From Cloeon dipterum (lineage: Eukaryota; Arthropoda; Insecta; Ephemeroptera; Baetidae), in NCBI RefSeq assembly GCF_949628265.1, contig NC_088788.1:15686001-15750000 (forward strand): DNA of 64,000 bases, given 5' to 3'. Under the pieces are notes generated by a model. It did no database searches. It was not told where the DNA came from and saw only the letters and a list, made by a program, of their open reading frames with translations. Made by a program: the position numbers and the translations under genes. Of the stretch, positions 36,524-48,371 are shown one piece after another; the first letter of the stretch is position 1, and each line of letters opens with the position of its first letter.

Positions 36524-37979
36524 ATGGCATCCGCGGTATCTGCTGATGGCGTGTGCCTCGCAAGATTCACCAGGAAGTCCTGTCTGAGGTAGAAAAAAAT
36601 CTAAAATTTAACAGCAACATTTCTAAGAGCAAAAAATAAATTATCCAGGCATTTTTGGGAATGGCTCGCCAGTGCAGCTATTCTAGCTTTCTTCCTTGTG
36701 CAGTCGTATCACATGAACGAATATCTGAGCACACTCATGGTGTCCCCAAAAGTCGTGGAAGCACTGGTATTTGTGGATGGCTCCATTTTCACCCTGTACC
36801 TTGCTGCCATCCATGAGATTTGGAGGTACAAGTCTCCATGGAGCAACAGCTGGTTTGACCGACCTGCGAACTTACTCGCGTTCTGCGCGTACAGCCTGTC
36901 CTACTCCCTCAAGTTGGCGCTGCTCTGTTCCATGGACGATGACGAAATTCGATTTGGCAACGGCAACTGCAGAAGTTTGGCGGTATGTTAAGAAAGAAAA
37001 AACCATTCAAGTTTGTAAAAAATAGCACAGATTGTTGCTTGTCATCTTTAAATCATATTAGCATAAAATAATAATTTTCAAGGATTTGTGTTTATTTATA
37101 GGTTGCAAAAACCCTTAAGATTTTAAAAACACGCATACGCATGCTTTGTTTCTTTTAATTTTCAAAATTTTAATAATTTCTTATCATTTTCAAGTGCCTA
37201 AACTAACTTCAACTTAAGTTCTGGGTAAACCGAATAATTATTGCGAAACCGTGTATTTTTATATAAAAGTTCTATAAAGTGTCAATCCAATATTTTCTGC
37301 TTATGAGATTATTTAAAAAATTGGGTGCTTATAAACGATGGTGGAAACCCGGTTGAAAAAGAAATGCACCCGTTTTTATTTGATATTAAAAAATTAATCT
37401 TGAAAATCCAAACTTCTCATCATAATTTTTCCCCAGCTCATCCTGTGCATCAATCCAATGTTCTTCTTTATTTACTTCTGTGTATGCGGGAGCTCGAACA
37501 CAATGTCATCGAAGTGGAACTCAATGGAGTTCGTTCTCCGATGCCTAATAACGCCATTAATAGAATCAAGCGAGTTCATGAACATGCTGCACTCCAGGAG
37601 GTTACACGCTGGGCCTTGGCCTGACGAGCTCTTGATGGCCGTCAGGTGGATCCCGCTGACCACCGGAACCCTGCTGCCGATCGGAGGCGCCGTCGTTCTC
37701 TGTCTCACCGACAAGCAGTTTGAGAAACTGACCCAGAAGTTTGGAAGTGTGAAACTTCTCGCAGCTTTGGGACTCATGACGATTGTGTCCATCCATTTTG
37801 TCCTCAGAATTTGCGTCTTGATGTATTGCCCAGATCTGCGGGACTTGCCCGACATCTCCAGCATGCACTACTACATACTTATGGATCCGGCGATCCTGGT
37901 CTCATGCCTAATGTACATAAAAGAGGAGGCAGTGATCAAGCCATACGAAGTTGCTGTGCGCCAGGAAGACTCTGTATAG
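36524..37979 (+). CDS. Unrecognised multi-pass membrane protein
   Basis: Three coding exons (36524-36588, 36649-36982, 37437-37979) join in phase to 313 residues. The first begins 4 nt after an acceptor, so a 5' UTR exon lies upstream. I count six or seven hydrophobic segments: LASAAILAFFLVQSY, VVEALVFVDGSIFTLYLAAI, LLAFCAYSLSYSLKLALL, LILCINPMFFFIYFCVC, PLTTGTLLPIGGAVVLCL, LLAALGLMTIVSIHFVL, and a weaker one near ILMDPAILVSCLMYI. There is no clear signal peptide. Long loops follow the third and fourth segments. I do not recognise the family: GPCR, gustatory and odorant receptor signatures are all absent. Splice sites are standard, codon use is coding-like and AATAAA lies at 38182-38187, so the gene looks real. 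The function is unknown. Confidence 0.75.
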
Positions 37980-38629
37980 AATGAATTCTGGCCCGTTGGT
38001 GGAACTGAAAGCTAGCTGTGGCAGCAAGCAAGAGAAATAGGTGTGAATCTGGATTCAGACAAATCTGAGTTAATTCATTTTTTAATATACGCGATATTAT
38101 ATATCAATTAATGCTAATATTATATGTGAGATAGGTAAATGCCTTGCGAAATAGACTTTTAATTTAAGCAAAAAATATAGAAATAAATAATTGTGATTAA
38201 TTGTCTTCATTCTCTCATTGATGACCACAGATTTTTATTTGACACCCACAACCCACATTAATAATTTAGAATTAATTATTATGTCAAGACAGATTAGCCA
38301 CAGATTCATGGCAGCTGCCCAAAATTTTGCCTGCTGGAGTGGCGCAGCGCGGCTGGCTAAGTAAGACATCTAATTTTTCATTTTGTACTGTTAAATTATT
38401 AGAAAAATAAATTAATCTGTAGAGAGGGCGAATGAGATTTTTTTCGACATTTTGCTGCCAGATGAGAAGGTATAGTAGAAATAATATGTAAAAAAGTGGC
38501 ATGATAGATAAAAATAATCAATTCCCGATCAATTTTATTCTTACTCTCTTTACATTAGCGCTGAAATATATAGATTTAAAATCGCCTGCTATGTAATCCA
38601 ACAAGAAGAGTTGCATCACTTTCGCGCCA

Positions 38630-38715
38630 ATGGAACCGGGAATTGCACCAATCACGGAGCGAGAAAAGCGGGCGTGCCACTAGAAGAACAACACGCGTTT
38701 ACATTTCATTTCAGT
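38630..38715 (+). promoter_or_regulatory. GlnRS promoter elements
   Basis: CCAAT boxes occur near 38631 and 38650, followed by a TCAGT initiator at 38711-38715. This would give a leader of about 110 nt ahead of the GlnRS ATG. There is no TATA box at the proper distance, as is common for housekeeping genes. Confidence 0.4.
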
Positions 38716-38823
38716 ATTTTCGGTCTCCGCATCAGCACCTCTCACTTCCTGAGTTCCTGAGCGAGGAGGCTGGTGAACGAAATAATATCGTGACTCGTGA
38801 CCCAACCTTAATTCACCTCCGAG

Positions 38824-41800
38824 ATGCCTGAACCGTCCGACCAAGAGCTGTTGGCCAAAATCGGTCTCAGCGAGCAGAAGATCAAGGAGACCCTGAAAAA
38901 CAAAGTGGTCACCGCCAACTTGAGGACTGCGATTTTAGCGGTTAGCAATTTAAAAACATTCCATTTGGTGTATTTAATTCATTCGTCCCACAGGCAGAGG
39001 ATGTCGGAAGTTCCAACGGTGCCTTGCTTTACCACCTGGCTTCGAAAATCAAAGCCCAAGTCGCGCAGCACATTGCACTGATAGCAGCCTACGTCGGCCA
39101 AGGAAAGCTGGACTCGACCCTGCGAATCGATGGTGAGCCTGTATCATTTCCAGATTTTGACCATAACCTAATTGTTTACCATCTAGCCGCCTTGGAGTAC
39201 CTGCTGTCTAACCCAGGAGGGCCCGTTGATAAGGGAAAACTTGAGGTGGCGGCCGGGGTCGGCGTCGTCGTTACTCCGGAGCAGATTGAGAATGCTGTTG
39301 AGGAGGCCATTGAAAAGCACAAGAGTGCTTTGCTTGAGAAAAGGTAGAAATTTTATTTTCAAACAGTTAAAGAGTGCATTAAATTTTCTGCGGCTTTTAA
39401 TCTCAACAATTTATTAGAAATGAACCTCAATTAAATTAAAAAAAATCGCATAATTATGACATGAATATTTCAAAACAAAGATAGATATAAAGTCTGTAAA
39501 TATAATTTAATTTGTATTTTACATAATTTTTTCCCTAAAGGTACCAATGCAACATGGGACAAATCATGTTAGACGCGAGGGCAAAGCTGAGCAAATGGGT
39601 GGATGGGAAAGCATTGCGAAACGAGGTGGACCTGCAGGTTCTGAACCTTTTGGGCCCCAAGACTGAAGAGGATTTAAATCCAAAACAGAGTGATAAAAAG
39701 GCCAGTAAGCCCCCTAAAGAGAAGAAACCCGAAAAATCGAATAAGGAAGAGGCGCCAGTGGAGAAACTGAGCATGGCTGAGTTCCTCAAGACTAAAGTGT
39801 TCTTCCACAAGCCTGGAGAAAATCATAAAACGGAAGGATATGTGCTGACTGAAAAGACAAAGGACCTGCTCAATGAACATATTAAACTGACTGGAGGGAA
39901 GGTGAGGCATTTATTTATGACAATATTGATTACTTTATATGCAAAATAATTTGAGAATATCGGAAGAGATTTCCTTTTTGTTTTATTTTAAAAAGTAAAA
40001 ATAACTAAATAGACTGATTGCAAATTGAGAAGTTTGCATCACTGCGAACAAATAAAAAATTATTTAATTTTTGGCTAGTAAAATGAATAAAAAATCAATT
40101 TGTATACTTTTCTTCCCAGTTTTCTAAGTATTATAAATATATTGCTGACCATAAAAATTACTATCCTTCTAGAGATATTATTTCCGTTATTTTTTATTAC
40201 ATAATATTAAAAAAATATTATTTCAATCTTATATCCAATAAATTCTTTTATGGATAAAATTATTATTTAAACATTTTATTGTAACATCGCTAAACTAAAT
40301 TTAAGTTGCCAAAAAAGGAATTAACTGTATATATATTCTAAAACCCCCCAAATGTGTGCAGGTTCGAACTCGGTTTCCTCCAGAGCCAAACGGAATCCTG
40401 CACATCGGCCACGCCAAGGCGATCAACATTAATTTTGGCTACGCATCCGCGCATGGAGGCATTTGCTTTCTGAGGTACGATGACACTAATCCTGAGAAGG
40501 AAGAAGAAAAGTTCTTTGTCGGCATCAAGGACATGGTTGAGTGGCTTGGTAAGCTAACTTATTTCTTAATTTTACGCGTGATTCCGAACAAAATTTCACT
40601 ATGAGGAGTGAAGCTATTGAATATATTTTTCAAAAGTAAAGCTAATGTAGTTAAACTACGTACAATTTTACCAGCAGCATAAGATAAGAAAATAGGTGGG
40701 ATGAAATTTTCTTCATAGATGAATTATAGAAAAAAATAATGCAAAGGCAAATTAATTAAATATAGAATTCTAACAACTTTAAAAATTGATGACCTAGTAC
40801 AATTTTTGCTAACCGTTTACTCGCTCCATCTAGATATTTATTTTCATATTTATCATTTTAAAAATAAAATATATTATGAAAACCAGGCTACACGCCGTAC
40901 AAGATCACGCACAGTTCTGACTACTTCGAGCAGCTGTACCTGTGGGCCGTGGAGCTTATCAAGCGCGACCTGGCCTACGTGTGTCACCAGAGAGCCGACG
41001 AGCTGAAGGGATTTAATCCACCACCGTCTCCTTACCGCAACAGGCCCATCGACGAGAGTCTCCAGCTCTTTGAGGTGAATTTTCCTTTTTTTTCATCAAG
41101 ATTTGGTCCTAAAAAATATTTTCAGGACATGAAAAATGGAAAGATTGGCGAAGGAGAAGCGACCTTGAGGATGAAGATCACCCTGGAGGAGGGAAAGCAA
41201 GACCCTGTGGCTTACAGGATCAAATTCGTGCCGCACCACAGAACCGGAGATGAGTGGTGTATCTACCCTACCTACGACTACACTCACTGCCTCTGTGACT
41301 CCATTGAGCACATCACGCACTCTCTCTGCACCAAGGAGTTCCAGTCAAGGTGAAATTGCTTATCGATATTTCAAAGAATTAAGTTTTTTTTTAATAAGTT
41401 TTGTTAAATCTTGTGAAATTTTGTGTGTAGTTTCTCCTTGATGAGAAAAAAAAATCAGTGAATAAGATTTGGAATTTTGACAATTTATCGATTTTTTTTT
41501 TCAATTTTTAAGATATTTTTTTGTGTTAGCTTAGTAAATAGCTTGTGTCTTGCCATGGGATTTAAATATTAAAAGAACGATTCAAGGAAATTTTTAAAAG
41601 ACAGGATATATCACACTCAAACAAAAATTTAGGAAAATTATAAAATTATCATTTACCTGTTTATAGTCACAGTAACGCATGATTGATTGCAGGCGTTCAT
41701 CCTATTACTGGCTGTGCAATTCTCTGGACGTCTACTGCCCAGTGCAGTGGGAATATGGCAGGCTCAACATCAACTACACTGTCGTGTCGAAGAGGAAAAT

Positions 41801-43441
41801 CGCCAAACTCATTGAGGAGCAAATCGTTAGCGGTGAGTCTAATTTTTATTGATTTTTATAATGAATATCAGGGTTGCAAAATACTGCAAGTAGTTGGTGG
41901 TTTTTGAACAGAAAATTGCCATATTACGCATTTATATTTTAATTAATTGAAAATTATTTTTACAAAAACATTTAGATTGGGATGATCCGAGGCTATTCAC
42001 GCTGACTGCGCTGCGCCGTAGAGGCTTTCCGTCCGAAGCCATCAACAATTTCTGCGCACAGATGGGTCTGACGGGAGCCCAGGTCGTGGTTGATCCGCAA
42101 GCCCTGGACGCCAGTGTGCGTGACGTGCTGAACGTGACGGCGCCAAGATGCATGGCCGTGTTGGAGCCGCTAGCCATCCACATCACAAACTTCCCCTCAA
42201 ATAGCCCGATAGAGTGCCTAGTGCCTGACTTCCCGAACGAGCCAAACAAAGGCAGCCACAAGGTCCCGTTTGCCAAGGATCTCTTTATTGAGTCCTCCGA
42301 TTTCAAACAGGTCAGTATTCCGCTTGAAATCAAATATAACCTGACCAGTTCATTTTATTAATGAAACTTAAATTGACCAAATAATGATGATTGATGAATT
42401 GAGATTGCTGAGAATTGGAAGTGAAATTTTGTGAAGGGAAAATCTTTACAAAAATTTTGAACTTTGAAAAGCTCATTGTTTTAGCCCTACAGGCCTTACC
42501 AGCATTACTTAATAAATGCTTATTCCTATGAAATGACTCATCTTGTCAAGTAAAGCCCACTTGTTAAATAGCATCACAATTGAATAAGAACTGGCTTAAC
42601 ATAGTATCGATTTTTAATGATTAACCTTGGTAAAGAGCTTTTTAATTGCAAACTCCGTCGAATCAAAAATCAACCCCTGATGTTAACGCAAACTCGTTGG
42701 AAACTTAAAAATTGAATCATCCCACCACAGACTAAAACGTTGAACCCTAAGAGAATATTTTTAATTGAAGAATATGTGAATCACAGTATTCCATTTGCAT
42801 TGTTATTTTTTACTAAAATTCCATTTTTTATAACTACACTCATTAAATTGAATCTTTAATCAACCAGGAGCCGGAAAAAGGCTACAGAAGACTTGCGCCG
42901 GGCCAGTCAGTTGGTCTTCGGCACACTGGCTATGTCATCAGCCTGAAGAAGGTGGTCACGGACAGCGCAGGAAGGATCAGTAAATTGGAAGTTGAGTGCG
43001 TCGACGCAAATACGGTCGAGAAGCCAAAGGCCTGGATCCACTGGGTGTCTAATCCGGTCAAAATTGAAGTTCGGCTCTACGACCGACTGTGAGTGGTTTC
43101 TTTTTAAGATGAATCGATATTTTGTTAAATCAGGGTTAAATAGTTTCCAGCACAAAAACCCCGAAGACTCAAACGAAGTGCCTGGAGGGTTCCTCAGTGA
43201 CTGCAACAGGGATTCTCTCACCAAAGTCGCCGCACTTGCTGACAGCTCTGTCCGAAATGCGAAGGTCTACGACAAGTTCCAGTTTGAACGCCTTGGCTTC
43301 TTCTCTGTTGATCCAGACTCGACAAAAGGCCAGGTAATAATTAAATTTAAAACAAAGAAGGTTAATTTTTGAATATGTTTTGTTTTGCAGCTTGTGTTTA
43401 ACAGGACGGTCACCCTAAAAGAAGATTCGGGCAAGGTGTAA
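38824..43441 (+). CDS. GlnRS: Glutaminyl-tRNA synthetase, cytoplasmic
   Basis: Class I aminoacyl-tRNA synthetase that charges tRNA-Gln with glutamine. Exons: 38824-38940, 38994-39132, 39187-39343, 39541-39901, 40362-40548, 40887-41074, 41126-41349, 41693-41832, 41976-42310, 42868-43088, 43144-43333, 43391-43441. They join in phase to 769 residues, close to human QARS1. Residues 1-258 are the eukaryote-specific N-terminal tRNA-binding region with a lysine-rich linker (about 220-240). The catalytic domain starts at [10 protein letters not shown], with HIGH at 272-275. The KMSKS-type loop reads VVSKR at 488-492. The C-terminal beta-barrel anticodon-binding domains follow and end [22 protein letters not shown] lies at 43457-43462. 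The gene is followed by tRNA-His and the DALRD3-like gene. Confidence 0.97.
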
Positions 43442-43683
43442 ATATTGCGATTTAAAATAAATTTCATTCTTTATTTATTGATAAAAGTCATTATTTGTAT
43501 ATGAATTAATGGAGAAATGACCTTTTTGTACCTGACCATGCTTGTGAGTTGGAACGAAATTACAAAATAATTACCAATGGAAACATAAAAAAGGCTAAAC
43601 TTATTATATAAATGAATAAGTTGAAATTACATCAAAAAGAAAAATTCAGCAAGAGATTCAAATATAAATATTTTCTCACTTAC

Positions 43684-43689
43684 AAAAAA
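43684..43689 (-). terminator. Pol III terminator of tRNA-His
   Basis: On the minus strand, TTTTTT lies 28 bp beyond the tRNA 3' end. This is a standard oligo-T stop for RNA polymerase III. Confidence 0.8.
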
Positions 43690-43716
43690 GTTCTCGCCGT
43701 GCAAAGGGCTAACCTT

Positions 43717-43788
43717 TGCCGTGACCAGGATTCGAACCTGGGTTCTTGCGGCCACAACGCAATGTCCTAACCACTAGACTATCACGGC
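43717..43788 (-). tRNA. tRNA-His (anticodon GTG)
   Basis: A 72-nt cloverleaf on the minus strand. The acceptor stem pairs GCCGTGA with TCACGGC, followed by discriminator A. The anticodon stem TTGCG/CGCAA encloses loop TTGTGGC with anticodon GTG. The A box (TAGTCTAGTGG) and B box (GGTTCGAATCC) are intact and there is no intron. It closely matches insect tRNA-His as I know it. It lies between GlnRS and the DALRD3-like gene, on the opposite strand. Confidence 0.98.
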
Positions 43789-44099
43789 TGTCGAGAACAT
43801 GTGATCAAAATGGCAAACTCTCGGTATTTAAAGGCCAGCATGCCACGTGATCTGCACCGACCAATCAGCAAGCGGTGCACGACCCCTTTTAAACTTTGCC
43901 ACGCACAAACAACGGCCTGTCTCGGTGCGCAGCTTTCAAACTTCGTCTCGAAAGTGGACACACCGCCCGCAATTCGGCCTCGCGTGCGATTTTTTTCGTC
44001 AAATTTCGGCTCGTCCGCGTCGGGACACCCGGCGACAAGTGGTGAGCCGACGAAACCCGATCGGGGCCGGCCTTTGGCGCTCGCTTACGCCGCCGAAAC

Positions 44100-47000
44100 A
44101 TGACAGAACAGGTGAATTTTGACAGATCGGCGAGACCACATGGCCGGATCGTGTTGCCCATGCATGTCGGCTTCAAAGGCCAGACCGCACTCCAGTTTTG
44201 ACAGCCCTTAAAATTTAAAACCTGCCAGTACCCGGTTTAAATGAGCGTTAAAGTATATTGATTACTCGCTTTCCGGCTACAGCCTTGCGAAATAAAATGT
44301 ATGCATTTGATACTAAGTGTACACAACTTACTCGGAAATTTTCCAACTTTTCTTAAATTTTGGGTGTCCATTATGAGTTTTCGTTAGACAGGCAGAGATA
44401 AATGACGAGAAGCCAAATATATACAGCTCAATATCATCACAATTTTATTTTGGTCATCACACTTTCTTTCGATAAAGAAGAAACAAATAATTACTTATTA
44501 CATCACCTTTTTATAGGAGATTGCATCATGCGAGCACCTTCAAGACCTCTTATTAGACAACTACAAAATAAATACCTTGGAAGAATCAGGAAAAGTACGA
44601 AAACGGTTTTTAAGAACATTTACTTCCTTGTTGTATTCTGTATTCCATATTAAATTTAAAACTGACAATGGAATCAAAATTTCAGTGTGTGAGTTTGGAA
44701 ATGGAGAATAACGGTTGCAGTTCCGATCTCTCGTGGTACCGCGTCGAGTTGGTCAGGAACACGATGAAGAACGTTTACGAGCAATGCGGTTGGACCGTAA
44801 AGGAGAGTGGGGACGCTGATCAGAAGGTCCTCCTCACCCTCAACTTGGTGCCGACTAAAGGGAACGAGTCTGATCAACGCAGACGAATGGCTGTGGGGGT
44901 GGTACGGAACATTGCCACCAAACAGAAGGAGAGGCAAACCAGCATTGAGGATTATCTCAGGTGCGTAGTCCCACCATTTTCTTTTTCGTTTCAAAATGTT
45001 TTTAGTGGATAAAAATGCAGGATGCGCGAGGAGGACATTTTATCAGTGGAAGGTAACGCGGAATTGGCCAAAGCAACTGTCCACTTTGAACTGCTGCACG
45101 TGAACTATCAAAGCTGCGTCAATCTGGACTTCAGTGCCCCACCTGTACTCAACAGGGGCTCCAGCAACCGTGGTAATTAACTGGCTGTTTTAAAGGTTAT
45201 GGCAGAATTTGCAAATCGAATCAATTCAGAATCCGTCAGGCATTGGGAAAGAACGATATCGATCGATTTTGGTTTATACCGACTCAATAGTCGATTTCTG
45301 ACCTGTTATAATGGTCTTATCTGACCTCAGGGGTGATCCCTAGCATTTTCAACCGATTTTACAAGTTTGATTTTCTCACTATATACCTGAATTCATAAAT
45401 TATTATTTTCACCGTCGTATAATTTTCTATGAACGTTACTCGCACTTGAGGCAACATTTTTTATCCTTTATTTTGAATAAAATACAAAAATATGTTTTTA
45501 GAATCTCAATATTTTTAACTTTAAAGTAGTATGGTTCAAATTTTAAATTTTGTAAGCTGTTTAAATGGTCATATGCTGACACAACGTTTGATTTTCTTCC
45601 ATCAATAAATAGAAGATATTATTATTATATTTGTAAATAATGCTGAAAGGCCAGCACTTTTCTCCTGACTTATTCCCGGTTTTCTTAAAGGTACAATTTT
45701 ACCGTCAAGTTTGGTTCTTTCCACATCTCTTAAGCACCCTAACAGCAAACCAAAAGTCATGATGGTTCTCAAACAATCAAATCTCTTTTGGATTATTTAT
45801 TTCACACAGAAAATTTCTGGTTATTTGTTCAGCTGTTCAAAAAGCTAAAACTGATACAACATTAGGCAAGGCCTACATTCAAAATGGAAAAATTATCAAC
45901 CTATTGTATTTATTTGCAGGAGTGGTGTTTTGCCTGTACAACTACGCCAGGATCGCCACAATCTTGAACAAGCACGCGTCAGGCGTGGAAAGGAGCGAAT
46001 ACCCACCGCTTCCCGCCCTGGATGCCCAATTGGCGCAAACGTTATTCGAAATGAGTCCCGAAATGAAGCTCGTTCGACTATGCTTGATGAGATTCACCAA
46101 GGTGCTGAGTGATGTCGAGCCTGACACTGAAGGACGACTTCCTCAGCCGCATTTACTGTGCCGATATCTCTCAGAGGTGGCTCACCCCATTAGCAGATAC
46201 TACAGGAGTCACCATGTTCTCACGGTAAATTATTATTATTTTTTGCTCTTTTTATCCCTGTCCGAGGACCGGGAAGGGCGCGCACTGCACTGGCACGAAC
46301 ACTGAAACCAGGGTCCTAATAACACCACGAATAGATAACATGGGCGCACCAGGTTGCACAGGGACCCAGCCCACTCAAGGGCCACTTGCTTCCGCACCGA
46401 GGACTTTTTAAAACGCTAACATATGACATTCATCCCGTGAAACTAAAATCACGCATGCTGGAAAGGTGTTAACCAGCAAGTAGCGAGTCGGCCTAGAGCT
46501 ATGCAGCCGGCAGCCAGGCGGTCACCCATCCAGCTACTGACTGCACTGAATGTTGCTTAACTTCGGTGATCTAACGAGAACCGGTGTGTCCAACATGATA
46601 CACCCTAGACCCAAATTTTTTTAAATAAGTTGTATTGGTTCACCTCATTTGAGATGGGTGATCCCAGAGGACCATCTATATCAAAAGCAAACAATTAACG
46701 AAAACACCTTCCAGAAATAACAGATCACTCCGAAACGGTTTAAAATACACTTGCTATATTTAATCGATTTTTAAAATGAATTATATATCAGTGTTGCGAA
46801 TGAAAGGTCTGCTTGTTTTACGCGTATCACGATCTGAGCCACCCTATACTGAAGGTGACCACAGCCGTAGAATAAATCATGATCGGATTTTTCCTCAAAA
46901 TTGTTCTAAAGTTTTTAACTTAATTATAGAATCAAAAAATTTCCGCTCCACTAGGCTCATGAGAATATCATTTTGTTTCTATAAAAAACGGCATTAAATT

Positions 47001-47426
47001 AAACTAGTAAATTCAAAACATTTAAACAACAAGCACTAGTGCACTAGATCAATTAAGATTTATTCTGCAGTTAAAACAATGATTTTTTAGCGGAAAACTT
47101 AGGGCAACATTTCGAAAAAAATACTTATTCCTAAATTGGGGAAAGTAATTATTTTTAGTGATTTTGCTGCATATTATATGTGCTTTACGGTGGTTATAGT
47201 AAAATATTAATATTTTCAATGATATCTGCCATCAGTATTGAAAAACAATGAAGTTATTTTCGTGTCATAATGAATCCTAATTTTTAGATTTATGTATTTT
47301 CCGCAGGAACCAAGTGCACATCTGCTGCCAGTAATGCACGCGCGACTGCACTTACTCAGGGCGATTCACCGTGTTCTTGGCTACGCTTTTCACCTTCTTG
47401 ATCTTCAGCCACAGGACACAATGTGA
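44100..47426 (+). CDS. DALRD3: DALR anticodon-binding domain protein (DALRD3-like)
   Basis: Human DALRD3 recognises certain tRNA-Arg species and helps the METTL2 enzyme make 3-methylcytidine. Exons: 44100-44111 (four codons, MTEQ), 44517-44594, 44686-44960, 45021-45172, 45920-46224, 47307-47426. All join in phase to 313 residues. The C-terminal part (from about residue 173) matches the DALR domain: VVFCLYNYARIATIL, a PHLLCRYLSEVAHPISRYY helix and the EPSAHLLPVMHARLHLLRAI end, as in human DALRD3. The protein is much shorter than the roughly 540-residue human one; the N-terminal half is missing or too diverged to recognise. The first exons are inferred from splice signals and phase and are less certain than the rest. 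A 5S-SINE sits in the last intron. AATAAA lies at 47650-47655. Confidence 0.83.
46228..46612 (-). repeat. 5S-rRNA-headed SINE, copy C
   Basis: Read on the minus strand, about 110 bp at 46610-46500 resembles 5S rRNA over its internal promoter: CGGTTCTCGTTAGATCACCG and GAAGTTAAGCA cover the A-box part, and GGATGGGTGACCGCCTGG the C box. A body follows that shares caccttTccagc and gtcctcggtgc blocks with copies A and B, then a tail of its own. This is the arrangement of SINE3-type elements derived from 5S rRNA. It lies antisense in the last intron of the DALRD3-like gene. No clear target-site duplication was identified by eye. Confidence 0.82.
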
Positions 47427-48216
47427 GGGATAGAGGAGCCTCACAAAAAGTCTATGTAAGTGCTCGATGCATTTAGCTATTCTATTGAACGTAATTATTA
47501 CATATTAACACAAATTTTAAAACGATACTCATTAGTTCTTAAATTAGTCTTAATTTTAACCAGTTATTGTAAAATAGTTGATTAGTTGCATGGAATTATT
47601 TATTGTTTAATTTTGTTACTAATTAAACTTAGGACAAATGTTGAGACTGAATAAACAAAAATAATTTACAGAACGCTAAATTAGTAACAATCTTGATTCC
47701 CGCTATTTTACACGCATATTAAATAATTTGAGTTAATTTAATTCTAATGTTTACAATTTAAAATAAGATCGGTTAATCCTATCTGAAAAAATCGTATAAA
47801 ATTCAATTCAGGCAACAACTATTGATATTATGTCTTCTCCTGTGCGCATCAATATTTCTTAGTTAGGGGCGTTAGGGGAACCATTTTTTTTAGTATTTCC
47901 GCCCAATTGGAAAAAGTAAAATGGTCGATATATATCAAAACAAATCACAGATGCATTCGTAGGCGTGAACTATTTTAACTGGTCAACTGGGTGTGAGGGG
48001 AGAGTCTGATGAAAGGCACCCTGTAGTAGGCGGGCCGGCCCTCCAACCTCCGACAGGGTGAGAAGAATGGAAAGGGGCAGGAAAACAAAAGTATGCAAGG
48101 CATGTGTGTCACGTGACGGACAGCCAGCTGTTGTGCGCGCGACGCGATTGGCGCTGTGTCATCGCGCAGCCACCGCGTGGACCAATGGGAGCCAAGACGA
48201 GCTGCGGCCGCGACGT
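47427..48216. other. Intergenic region with MXD upstream elements
   Basis: The left part is the 3' UTR of the DALRD3-like gene up to the poly(A) signal (47650). The right part, from about 48.0 kb, becomes GC-rich and carries CACGTG (48110-48115), an inverted CCAAT (ATTGG, 48147) and a CCAAT (48182), all upstream of the MXD core promoter. Confidence 0.5.
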
Positions 48217-48250
48217 CGATAAATACACTGCTGTTTTCACGTTTTCAGTC
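48217..48250 (+). promoter_or_regulatory. MXD core promoter (TATA-like + initiator)
   Basis: GATAAATA near 48218 is followed by TCAGTC at 48245-48250, with the initiator A about 28 bp from the TATA-like box. The predicted 5' UTR is about 125 nt. An E-box (CACGTG) and CCAAT boxes lie within 140 bp upstream. Confidence 0.6.
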
Positions 48251-48371
48251 GCTTCAAAGCGCACCTCGCCGCAACACACGCGTGTGCCCGGGCCCGAAAA
48301 CCCTCCTCTAAAAAAAACAACACCTCCGTCTCGCGAACTCGCGTGCCGCTGTCTCCTCTTTTGTGCGAATA

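Noticed and set aside
44402-44653. 83-codon plus-strand frame starting at 44402
   Set aside because: Its frame differs from the one that joins DALRD3 exons in phase; only the 44517-44594 part in another frame fits the gene.
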